Part shown: piece after piece, positions 44,074 to 52,123 of the stretch
How positions within the stretch are numbered: the stretch's first letter is position 1
How the letters are laid out: every line of letters starts with the position of its first letter
NCBI GenBank assembly: GCA_910575835.1
Contig: CAJTGB010000007.1
Location: forward strand, 62,001 to 126,000
DNA: 64,000 bases
Direction of reading: 5' to 3'
Source of the DNA: Lachnospiraceae bacterium
Lineage (GTDB): Bacteria > Bacillota > Clostridia > Lachnospirales > Lachnospiraceae
Position numbers and translations under genes: made by a program
The notes under the pieces: generated by a model
What the model saw: the letters and a program-made list of their open reading frames with translations, nothing else
What the model was told of the DNA's origin: nothing
Databases searched by the model: none

Positions 44074-45447
44074 ATGCCGCTTTCGTTTCGGTTGTTTTCA
44101 GTGGGTTTTTCACTTGTTTGTTTTGGAGTAGGGCTGTATGCTCTGGCATCCGGGATTTTAGGGAAAAAGATGAAAATACTTCCCTGTCTGATCTATACCA
44201 TCTATTATCTGCTGGGAAATGCTTTGATACTCGCAGGCATGGTCAAAGCTTATATGCAGGCTGACGCATACGAGTATGAAAATGTATTCAATCTTTTGAA
44301 TGGCACGATTGGGAATCTGCTGCATTCGACTGTGCTGGCGCTCGTACTGCGCCGTTTTTTGAGGACGGATTTCTGGCAGGGGCTGGCTGCCTCTTTTCTG
44401 GGAAATTTTATTGCCTATACGGCAAATTCTGTCCTTCAGGAAGCGACATCTTATTACAGCCCAATATTCGGCGGAATGTATCTGTATACATTTATTACGA
44501 TTTTTATTCCGTACCTGGCAGTGCTGCCGATCGCTGCAATTGTTGTGTGGATACTGAGAAAAAGCAGCTTCTACCGGTATTTTTCACATTTGTTTTCCAG
44601 AAGATCATGGGCGGCGGGAACGCTGCTTTTCAGCTTCCTGCTGATGTGTGTCTGGCAGGTATTGAACTGGCTGTATCCGGATACTGAGCCGGGCGTGGGT
44701 TATAGCATATTCTTTTTCGCGCTCATTGTAGCCGCCCTGTTCTGGGTGCAGTTCCTGGCCATGTATGCCGCGGGACAGGATAAGATCCGGGCGCAGGAGG
44801 AAACGATCGCACAGAATCAGGCACATATGGAGCTTTTGGAGGAGCTGCAGCAGGAGATACGCGCTTTCCGCCATGATTTTGCCAATCTGTTTTCCGGCCT
44901 GACCCTGCAGGCGCAGGAAGGTGATCTTGCGGGGATTCAGGAGTTTATGAGAAAGACCAGCAGCTATTTCGATGAAAAGCTGGGGCAGGAGATCCAGCAA
45001 ATGGACGGTCTGAATCATATCACGCTCTATCCTTTGCGCAGCCTGTTGACCGCAAAGCTGGCGGATATGCGGAAAAGAGAGATCCATTCAGCGCTTGAGG
45101 TACTCTATCCGGTGGACAGCAAGGTTATGATGGAAACGGAAGATCTGCTCCGAAGCCTTGGAATCCTGATCGACAACGCGATGGAGGCCGCGCCTCAAAT
45201 GGCCGGAACGGTGCGGATCGTTCTGCTTCAGGAAGAAAAAGAACTATATATCGCAGTTTCCAATAATTATGACAGAGCGCCGGAGCTGTCCGCACTTTCC
45301 CAAAAGGGCTATACCACAAAGGGGAAAGGCCGGGGGACAGGGCTTACGAGTTATCGGCGGATCGTGTCCAGGTGTAAGGGTTGTGTTGCGAGAACCTACT
45401 TAAAGGACGGCTATTTTGTGCAAGAGCTGAGACTTCCGGCGGCGTAG
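44074..45447 (+). CDS. AgrC-like GHKL sensor histidine kinase
   Basis: A 457-residue sensor: about seven N-terminal membrane helices (1-235), coiled segment, phospho-acceptor RAFRHDFANLF (His267), N-box LIDNAMEAAP and G-box GRGTGLTSY. It pairs with the LytTR regulator 10 bases downstream. ATG 44074 has AGGAGG before it; in-frame ATGs from 43918 lie in the promoter region. TTGACA at 43917 and AT-rich stretches before the gene could serve as promoter. No peptide precursor gene is visible. Confidence 0.9.
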   Translation: MPLSFRLFSVGFSLVCFGVGLYALASGILGKKMKILPCLIYTIYYLLGNALILAGMVKAYMQADAYEYENVFNLLNGTIGNLLHSTVLALVLRRFLRTDFWQGLAASFLGNFIAYTANSVLQEATSYYSPIFGGMYLYTFITIFIPYLAVLPIAAIVVWILRKSSFYRYFSHLFSRRSWAAGTLLFSFLLMCVWQVLNWLYPDTEPGVGYSIFFFALIVAALFWVQFLAMYAAGQDKIRAQEETIAQNQAHMELLEELQQEIRAFRHDFANLFSGLTLQAQEGDLAGIQEFMRKTSSYFDEKLGQEIQQMDGLNHITLYPLRSLLTAKLADMRKREIHSALEVLYPVDSKVMMETEDLLRSLGILIDNAMEAAPQMAGTVRIVLLQEEKELYIAVSNNYDRAPELSALSQKGYTTKGKGRGTGLTSYRRIVSRCKGCVARTYLKDGYFVQELRLPAA

Positions 45448-45457
45448 GAGGAGACAA

Positions 45458-46204
45458 ATGATTCCGATTTATATATGTGATGATGAAAAGCCGGTGGCCG
45501 ACCGGCTTGAACACATCATTTCGAATCAGATTACCATATTGAACGGAGATATGGGGCCTGTCCGCGAGGCGGATACGCCGGAAAGATTATTGGACCTGCA
45601 GACAAAGGATACCATACCGGCGGTATATTTCCTTGACATTGATTTTCCGGGCAGGATGAGCGGGCTGGAGCTGGCACAGAAGCTGAGACTCCACGATCCG
45701 CGGGGGTTCATTGTATTTATCACGGCGCATCATGATCTGGCTTTTGAAACCTTCCGGCTGCGGCTGGAAGCTCTGGATTATATCGTAAAAGGCGACTATA
45801 ACGCAATGGCCGTCCGGGTGAGAGAATGTCTGACAAGCATACAGCAGCGGCTTGCCAGTGAACAGCCCAAACATGGCAGATATTGTACGATCCGGTTGTT
45901 TGATACCATCCGGCACATCCCGGTAGAAACGATCCTTTATTTCGAGGCTCTGGGATTTAAGCACACGCTCTGCCTGCATCTGGATAACGAACTGCTGGAA
46001 TTTAACAGCAGTCTGGAGCATTTCGCGGAAGAATTGGGTGAGGATTTCTGGCGGTGTCACAGAGGATTTCTGGTAAACCGCAGCCGGATCCGGACTGTGG
46101 ACCTGAAATGTCAGGCGGTCATTTTGGACAATGGAACGGAATGTCCCCTGTCCAGAAGAGCCAAAACAGAATACAATGCACAGAGAAAACGGGACGCAAA
46201 ATAA
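45458..46204 (+). CDS. LytTR-family response regulator
   Basis: A 248-residue regulator: receiver domain (1-120) with ICDDEKP and phospho-acceptor Asp in VYFLDIDFPG; LytTR domain (145-240) with LYFEALGFKHTLCLH and FWRCHRGFLVNRSRI. It probably controls the membrane-protein and DUF3267 genes that follow, whose promoter region has two ACCGTTC repeats. Confidence 0.92.
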   Translation: MIPIYICDDEKPVADRLEHIISNQITILNGDMGPVREADTPERLLDLQTKDTIPAVYFLDIDFPGRMSGLELAQKLRLHDPRGFIVFITAHHDLAFETFRLRLEALDYIVKGDYNAMAVRVRECLTSIQQRLASEQPKHGRYCTIRLFDTIRHIPVETILYFEALGFKHTLCLHLDNELLEFNSSLEHFAEELGEDFWRCHRGFLVNRSRIRTVDLKCQAVILDNGTECPLSRRAKTEYNAQRKRDAK

Positions 46205-46211
46205 GAGTGTG

Positions 46212-46313
46212 ACCGTTCAAGCTGCAGCCGCACCCTGATCAATTACCGTTCGTGAAACCAAACGGACAATTCGCGTAAAAAATGAATAATTTGACCTTCT
46301 GTCTGTTATAGTG
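46212..46313 (+). promoter_or_regulatory. Likely LytTR-activated promoter region
   Basis: ACCGTTC occurs at 46212-46218 and 46245-46251, 33 bases apart, and resembles the ACCGTT core of AgrA/LytTR sites. TATAGT lies at 46308-46313 with no good -35 at 17 bases, as in activator-dependent promoters. The first gene starts about 35 bases after it. Confidence 0.5.
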
Positions 46314-46348
46314 ATTTCAAGATAACAAAACAACAGGAGGTATTCATT

Positions 46349-46621
46349 ATGAAAACAAAATCAATCTTATCCAACCACGTGGTAATGCTGACGGCTCTTT
46401 TCCTGGCCTTTATGGGATATTTCCTTTCTATTTACAGAGGAAATATGAATAATGCTTCTAATTATTCCGGACTGATCATAGCTGCAAGCTGTCTGTATTC
46501 CGTAAACCCTATCTTCGGAGGCGAGCTGCCGGAAAACAAAGTCCTTCGTCTGCTGGCACGTCTCAATGGTCTTTTGCTGGTTGTCTGGTTTGTGATCATT
46601 ATTGCACAGCTCTTCTTATAG
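46349..46621 (+). CDS. Small membrane protein of the LytTR locus
   Basis: A 90-residue protein with about three hydrophobic segments (12-30, 38-52, 68-90). Family not recognised. CAGGAGG precedes ATG 46349. It is 14 bases before the DUF3267 gene and probably co-transcribed. It could be a partner or immunity-like protein for the metalloprotease; nothing in the sequence decides this. Confidence 0.75.
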   Translation: MKTKSILSNHVVMLTALFLAFMGYFLSIYRGNMNNASNYSGLIIAASCLYSVNPIFGGELPENKVLRLLARLNGLLLVVWFVIIIAQLFL

Positions 46622-46635
46622 AGGAGGATACACTG

Positions 46636-47250
46636 ATGGATCATCACAGTGAAGATTTTGAAAGGATGAAAGCAGATTTACATGAAAAAGGCTATCAAGA
46701 AAAAGACGTTACGATCACGTCCGGGAAGGCCATGGTTTTCGGAACTCTTTGCGCGCTGCCGTTTGTAATCGTCTTCGGATTATTGTATCGTTTTTTGCTG
46801 ATTGAAAGAGCATTTTTACTGGAGGTAAACGGGATCGCTTTTTACGTTATGTTTATAGCGATTATTGCGGTTTCTGTTGTCATACATGAATTATTACATG
46901 GGATAGGATGGGCAGTTGCCAGCGGGAAAGGCTGGAATGTCGTTCAGTTTAACATCAATGCAATGATGCCGAGCTGTGCCTGTAAAGCAGTATTAGCAAA
47001 AAGAGCATATCTGGCCGGCGTTCTGACACCTTTTATCGTATTGGGGTTCGGCAGTGTGCTTTTTATTTATATATATCCCGGTACGGTGTCATTATTGACT
47101 ATGATGGTCAATTTTATTTCTGCCGGAGCGGATCTGATGATCGCATTTCAGGTGCTGAAGGAACGGGACGGTCTCATTGCGGACCATCCCACAGAAGCTG
47201 GTTATATCCACTTATATCGGGCTCCTCACGATGGGAAAACCTGCTTATGA
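46636..47250 (+). CDS. DUF3267 membrane metalloprotease
   Basis: A 204-residue protein with four or five membrane helices. HELLHGIGWA (His84 to His88) matches the zinc motif of site-2-type or CPBP-like DUF3267 proteases. GAGGAGG is the ribosome site. The C-terminus ends APHDGKTCL; a second frame starting at 47231 continues with acidic codons to 47296, so a late frameshift is possible. A terminator follows at 47320. Confidence 0.82.
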   Translation: MDHHSEDFERMKADLHEKGYQEKDVTITSGKAMVFGTLCALPFVIVFGLLYRFLLIERAFLLEVNGIAFYVMFIAIIAVSVVIHELLHGIGWAVASGKGWNVVQFNINAMMPSCACKAVLAKRAYLAGVLTPFIVLGFGSVLFIYIYPGTVSLLTMMVNFISAGADLMIAFQVLKERDGLIADHPTEAGYIHLYRAPHDGKTCL

Positions 47251-47319
47251 GTCCGTCCATGAGTTTGATGACGATCCGGATGCTCAGGGAAAATAGCATT
47301 GTACCGGGAAATCAAGAGT

Positions 47320-47345
47320 AAGCCAATCCGATTTAGGATTGGCTT
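47320..47345 (+). terminator. Terminator after the DUF3267 gene
   Basis: AAGCCAATCC and GGATTGGCTT form a perfect 10-bp stem with a 6-base loop, followed by CTATAA. It lies between convergent genes and may serve both. Confidence 0.8.
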
Positions 47346-47367
47346 CTATAATATCCGGGGCTTTGAC

Positions 47368-48153
47368 TTATTTCCAGATCACATTCGGCTCTTTTCTGGG
47401 CGCCGTTCTTACATAAGTCCTTGCCGGATAACCCAGCAGCATACAGGCTTTTACAGGTTTTCCTTCAATTCCAAGCCATTTCTTCACATCTTCATCTGCT
47501 TCTGCGATCCGGGCAAGATAACCGTTATACAGAACTCCCATTCCCAGGGAAACAGCCATACTCTCTATATTCTGCGCGGCCAGCCCAGCATCTAAAGGCC
47601 AGTCGGAAGTGATAAAAAGAACTGCCGGAGCATTGCGAAAGAGAAAGTCGTCCGCCAGATTCTCCTTCCTTCGCCGGTTAAACCGGATATAAGGTGCCAG
47701 TGCAGCGTCCTTAACTCCATCTCTTGCCTCTATTCCGTCAATATATCTCCACACCCTGTCTTTTAATTCATCCAGTTCATCCTGGACAAATACGAAATAA
47801 CTGCCCTGGTTATTCACCGCCGTAGCCGTATAGCGTCCTGCCTGGGCAAGGAGTTCAAGCTTCCTGCGGGACACCTTCTCCTCCTGATAGCTTCGGATGC
47901 TGCGCCGGAATTTGATCGCATGCAGCACGTTATTCGGATCCAGTTTAAAACTGTCCTCCTGATATTCTTCCACGTCATCCATATCATAATCCGGGATCGA
48001 GACCGCGTTCTTCGGACAGACCGCAACGCAATGGCCGCACTGCAGGCACTCTCCCTTCACGGCCGCTTTTTCGCCTACCTTTATGTTCTGGGCAATACAG
48101 TCTTCTGCGCACAGACCGCATCCGACACATTTTTCGCAATTGATCTTAACCAT
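47368..48153 (-). CDS. Ferredoxin-domain nitroreductase
   Basis: A 261-residue protein. Residues 1-60 carry two [4Fe-4S] clusters (CEKCVGCGLCAEDC and CLQCGHCVAVCPKNAV). The rest is a nitroreductase fold with FRRSIRSYQEEKVSRRKLE at the FMN site. Such fusions reduce unknown electrophiles at the expense of ferredoxin-level electrons. ATG 48153 follows AAAGGAGTTGG; the longer reading to 48198 is unlikely. Confidence 0.88.
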   Translation of the reverse strand: MVKINCEKCVGCGLCAEDCIAQNIKVGEKAAVKGECLQCGHCVAVCPKNAVSIPDYDMDDVEEYQEDSFKLDPNNVLHAIKFRRSIRSYQEEKVSRRKLELLAQAGRYTATAVNNQGSYFVFVQDELDELKDRVWRYIDGIEARDGVKDAALAPYIRFNRRRKENLADDFLFRNAPAVLFITSDWPLDAGLAAQNIESMAVSLGMGVLYNGYLARIAEADEDVKKWLGIEGKPVKACMLLGYPARTYVRTAPRKEPNVIWK

Positions 48154-48361
48154 ACTATCCAACTCCTTTTCCTCTGATCGATTATATATATCAGGCATTT
48201 CTTCCAGATTTACCTATTGTATCATAATCTTTAATATCTGTCTCAATATTTTCCATAAATCTTGTGCGGCGGCGGAGTACCTCTTGTTTTTCTAATATCG
48301 CTGGTGTAAAATATAATTTGTATTTTATGTATAGAACTAAAATGTGAGGAGTTGATTTTCT

Positions 48362-50164
48362 ATGATAATTAAGAATCGGCGCTGCATTGCAGCATTTCTT
48401 TCTGTATTGATGCTCCTGTTGATATTTCTGCTGTCCGGCTGCAAAAAAGCCTCCGGTGATGCTTCGGATAGCGGCGGCGCTCTCACCTGGGGAACCTGGG
48501 GCAGTTACGGCGGGCATCAGAAATTTTTAGAACTGGCAAAAGAAAAATATCCCGATATTGAACTGGAATTCATCTCTTATACCGGAAGCAACCGTACTGC
48601 CTACAGTTGGGAACAGATGCGGGCGGACGATATTCCCGACATCTTTATCACTTCCCAGATCTTTGATACGGATCTGGCGAAGGAACGACTGATCGATCTG
48701 TCCGGCTATCCTTTTATCGATGATTTTCCTACTTCCGTTCTGGATCAGGTATCCGTTGACGGAGGGATCTATCTCCTTCCCGTCAATTACGCCATGTACG
48801 GGATATTTTACAATAAGACGCTGATGGAGGAACACGGCTGGGAGATTCCTTCCGATTTTGCAGAACTGAAGTCCTTATGTGAGGAGATCCGCGGCGAAGG
48901 GCTGATTCCCGGCGTAATAGGCACGCGTCTTACCGGCGGTCCCTTTTCCGCCGTATTCAATCTTGCCAAGACCGACTGGCTCACAACCGTTGAGGGGGTT
49001 CAATGGGAACAGGACTTCCTTGCGGGAGATGCCGCGGCAAAGGGAATGTGGGAAGATACCATGGACCTCGCAGAGCAGTATATGGACATCGGCATGTTTC
49101 ACACTGATAAAGAGGATCCAAGCAACCCGGAACTGATCCTCTCCTATCTTGGCGGCCGCAGATCCGTATTCTGTACGGCAGTACAGACTGTCAATATCAC
49201 GGAATTGCCGGAGACCGGCGATAAGCTTGGCATGATGCCTTTTATCAGCGAAGACGGAAGCAAGAACATATACATGTACAACCCGACTTATTATTTTGGA
49301 TTAAGCAGCCGTCTGGCCGAACCGGGGAATGAGAAGAAGCTTGAGGATGCGGTAAAGCTTCTCTCCCTGATTTATTCGAAGGAAGGGCAGGCAGCATTTG
49401 TTGACGAGGAGACTCCTTGTGTCATGAGCACTTTAAACAGTACCGCTGTCCCGGAAGATTCCATGATCAGCGACGCGCATGAGGCATTCCTGGACGGCCG
49501 TGCATTTCCTATGACTTATACAGGATGGGAACCAGTTCTTGCCGATATCGGGCAGGCTTACAAGGATTGGATGCGTACAGAGAACGGCATGGACAAAACA
49601 AAGTGTATTGCCCGGATGGATGAACTGATGCAGAACTATCTGAACCAGTCCGAACAGATTTATTTCTGTGAAAGCACGGCGGATTTCAGCCTGGAGGAGA
49701 CCGGCAGGCTGGTGGGCGAAGCGCTTGGCAGCCAGTCCGGTGCGGATGCCGTCATGGTTCCCCTGGGCGGTTTTCATGAAGGCGGCATAGAGATCAATTC
49801 CGGCATTACCGGGAAGCTCTATGCGGGAATGATCAATCTTGATAAGGTAGCGACCATCTGTCCGGGTGTCGACGGGGAATATGCCATGATGACCATGACG
49901 GGATCCGAAGCAGAGGAACTGGCTAAGGCAGGCTTTGACGCGGCAGGCGACGGTAATCCGTTCCCTTATCTTCTGGTGACCCAAGGCGATACCGAACTAA
50001 AAGCCGATGAGAGCTATCAGATCGCGTTTCTAACGCAGGGATATACGGAAGAAACCGCAAAGGAATATTCTGCCCAGGTACATACCGGCTCTTTGAAGGA
50101 ATTTCTGTATGCCTGGCTCAAAGAGCAGAAAACGGTTTCTCCTGGTAAAAATACCTGGAAATAA
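48362..50164 (+). CDS. Solute-binding lipoprotein fused to 5'-nucleotidase C-terminal-like domain (first copy)
   Basis: A 600-residue lipoprotein (lipobox LSGC, Cys27). Residues about 35-425 form a carbohydrate-type solute-binding protein: IELEFISYTGSNRT, NYAMYGIFYNKTLMEEHGWE, PSDFAELKSLCEEIRGEGL. From about 430 the sequence changes to a domain resembling the C-terminal half of 5'-nucleotidases: TGRLVGEALGSQSGADAVMV, then GGFHEGGIEINSG and AMMTMTGSEAEELAKAGFD. The metallophosphatase half is absent, so it probably binds but does not hydrolyse. No permease or ATPase gene is near; the hybrid kinase two genes downstream suggests a sensing role. Confidence 0.82.
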   Translation: MIIKNRRCIAAFLSVLMLLLIFLLSGCKKASGDASDSGGALTWGTWGSYGGHQKFLELAKEKYPDIELEFISYTGSNRTAYSWEQMRADDIPDIFITSQIFDTDLAKERLIDLSGYPFIDDFPTSVLDQVSVDGGIYLLPVNYAMYGIFYNKTLMEEHGWEIPSDFAELKSLCEEIRGEGLIPGVIGTRLTGGPFSAVFNLAKTDWLTTVEGVQWEQDFLAGDAAAKGMWEDTMDLAEQYMDIGMFHTDKEDPSNPELILSYLGGRRSVFCTAVQTVNITELPETGDKLGMMPFISEDGSKNIYMYNPTYYFGLSSRLAEPGNEKKLEDAVKLLSLIYSKEGQAAFVDEETPCVMSTLNSTAVPEDSMISDAHEAFLDGRAFPMTYTGWEPVLADIGQAYKDWMRTENGMDKTKCIARMDELMQNYLNQSEQIYFCESTADFSLEETGRLVGEALGSQSGADAVMVPLGGFHEGGIEINSGITGKLYAGMINLDKVATICPGVDGEYAMMTMTGSEAEELAKAGFDAAGDGNPFPYLLVTQGDTELKADESYQIAFLTQGYTEETAKEYSAQVHTGSLKEFLYAWLKEQKTVSPGKNTWK

Positions 50165-50230
50165 GTGTAAATGACAAGGCGATGACCTTATAAAAGGCTT
50201 TAGGAGAGCCTGTAAAAACGAAAGGGAAAA

Positions 50231-52078
50231 GTGACTGCTATGAGGAAAAAGAAATGGATAGTATGGTTTTTGGCAGGAGCCGTGATAATATCGCTTCTCG
50301 CCGGATGCGGCAGCGGCTTTGGCGAGGAAGCTGACGGCAGGAAGGATACGGTCACGGTCGCGTTCTGGAGCGACGAGCTCACCGAGAACTACGGACCGTA
50401 CCTGCAAGAGAGTTTCCCGGATGTTAACTTTGAATTTTACGTGATCACAAACTCCACGGATTTCTACAAATTCAAGGAGAAGAACGGAAATCTTCCTGAT
50501 ATCCTTACGGTACGGCGTTTTTCCCTGGGAGACGTGGCTTCTTTTAAGGATTCTCTGATAGATCTGAGCGATTCCGAAGCGGCCGGCGCTTTTCACCAGT
50601 CATACCTGCGCAGTTATACATACAGCGACGGTACGGTGAACTGGCTTCCGGTATGTGCGGAGATCGACGGCATCATCGTCAATAAGCCGCTTCTGGAGGA
50701 ATACAACATCAGCCTCCCTGCCAATTACCAGGAATTCAAAGAAGCCTGCGAAGCGCTGAAGAAGCATGGTATCCGTCCCTTCCGATCTAATTTTTCGGCG
50801 GACTACACCTGTATGGAGATTCTGCAGGGACTTTCGGTGCAGCGTTTGACATCTCAGGAAGGCCGGGAATGGCGGCAGCAATACGAAAGCGGGCAGACAG
50901 ACCAGCTAAGCGAGGAGGTCTGGCTGCCGGTCTTTGAACGGCTGCGGGAATTTATCGAATACGCAGGAATCAATGCGTCCGACCTGGAATATGATACCGC
51001 AGAGGTATTCCGTGCGTTCCAGAAACATGAGACGGCTATGATACGGGGAACCAGCTCGGAAGCTACTCATTACGGAGTTGAAGAAGAATCTGTGATGATG
51101 CCCTACTACGGGGAAACCTCTGATGACAACTGGTATCTGACCTATCCTGCTTTTCAGGTGGCAGCCAGCGCAGCCGCCAAATCAGATCCCGCCCGCGAAG
51201 AACTGATCTATGATATTCTTAATGCCATGGTAGGGCCTGACGGACTCAGATATATTTCAACAGGTCAGGATATGATTGCATATACGAACGAGACCAAGCT
51301 TGCTCTCTCACCTGTAATGGAGCACATCCAGCCGTACATTGACAGCAACCGTCTGTATATCCGGCTGGCTTCCTCCGATATGTTTTCTATTTCCCAACAG
51401 GTGGTACAGGGAATGATCACAGGGGAATATCCTGATGCGCAGTCTGCTTTTTGTGCTTTTAATGAGTCGATGAAAGGAGAACCTGCATCGCCAAAGACGG
51501 CGGCCCATATAGATACCGGTTATTCCTATACCTTTGACCCGGACGGCGGCAGTCCTGCGGCATCTGCGGTCATGAATTCGGTGCGGGAAGAGTTAGGCAC
51601 ACAATTGCTGACAGGTCAGTCGATCAATGTCTCAGGGGATATCCATGCCGGAGATTATACCGAAGAAGAGCTTCGTTTCCTGACAATGGGAGAATCTATT
51701 GATATCCTTCTGTGCGAGATGACCGGCAGTCAGATGCACGATTACATGGACTACGTTCTTACTGAATCAGGGAAAAGAGGCTCGGTCATCAATGATTCTT
51801 CACTCTATGTATCCAGCGGTTTTGAGATGGAAGTCGGCAAGACGGACGCCGGTTATGATCTTAAAAAGCTGACCATAAAAGGAAAAGAACTAAAGCCTGA
51901 AAAAGTGTACTCCGTGGCTGTACTCGGCAACGAGGTTCTGATGCATAAGGAGGCCCTTAAGGCGGCGGGCATTACCAAGTATAAAAAGTCCGAGGCAGTC
52001 TATAAGCAGATTGTTGCGGACCGTCTGCTCAAAGGCCGGCAGCTTGCAGCGCCTACGGATTATATCACACTTCATTAA
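50231..52078 (+). CDS. Solute-binding lipoprotein fused to 5'-nucleotidase C-terminal-like domain (second copy)
   Basis: A 615-residue lipoprotein with the same layout as its neighbour: lipobox LAGC (Cys26), solute-binding domain (about 35-440) with PVCAEIDGIIVNKPLLEEYN, and a C-terminal 5'-nucleotidase-like domain containing ESIDILLCEMTGSQMHDYMD, LKKLTIKGKELKPEKVYSVAV. Overall identity with the first copy looks low, so they diverged long ago or were acquired separately. GTG 50231 fits the AAAGGG site; ATG 50240 is an alternative. Spaced 66 and 45 bases from its neighbours, it is probably in one operon with them. Confidence 0.82.
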   Translation: MTAMRKKKWIVWFLAGAVIISLLAGCGSGFGEEADGRKDTVTVAFWSDELTENYGPYLQESFPDVNFEFYVITNSTDFYKFKEKNGNLPDILTVRRFSLGDVASFKDSLIDLSDSEAAGAFHQSYLRSYTYSDGTVNWLPVCAEIDGIIVNKPLLEEYNISLPANYQEFKEACEALKKHGIRPFRSNFSADYTCMEILQGLSVQRLTSQEGREWRQQYESGQTDQLSEEVWLPVFERLREFIEYAGINASDLEYDTAEVFRAFQKHETAMIRGTSSEATHYGVEEESVMMPYYGETSDDNWYLTYPAFQVAASAAAKSDPAREELIYDILNAMVGPDGLRYISTGQDMIAYTNETKLALSPVMEHIQPYIDSNRLYIRLASSDMFSISQQVVQGMITGEYPDAQSAFCAFNESMKGEPASPKTAAHIDTGYSYTFDPDGGSPAASAVMNSVREELGTQLLTGQSINVSGDIHAGDYTEEELRFLTMGESIDILLCEMTGSQMHDYMDYVLTESGKRGSVINDSSLYVSSGFEMEVGKTDAGYDLKKLTIKGKELKPEKVYSVAVLGNEVLMHKEALKAAGITKYKKSEAVYKQIVADRLLKGRQLAAPTDYITLH

Positions 52079-52123
52079 TATAATTGATCCTAAATTATAG
52101 ATCAGGAAAGCGAGGAAGACCGG

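Noticed and set aside
46294-46313. TTGACC/TATAGT as a promoter before the 90-residue membrane protein
   Set aside because: Spacing is only about 10 bases. I treat TATAGT as the -10 of an activator-dependent promoter instead.
47231-47296. Acidic 21-codon frame after the DUF3267 gene
   Set aside because: Short, with no ribosome site. It might be the true end of the DUF3267 protein after a frameshift, but I cannot show this.
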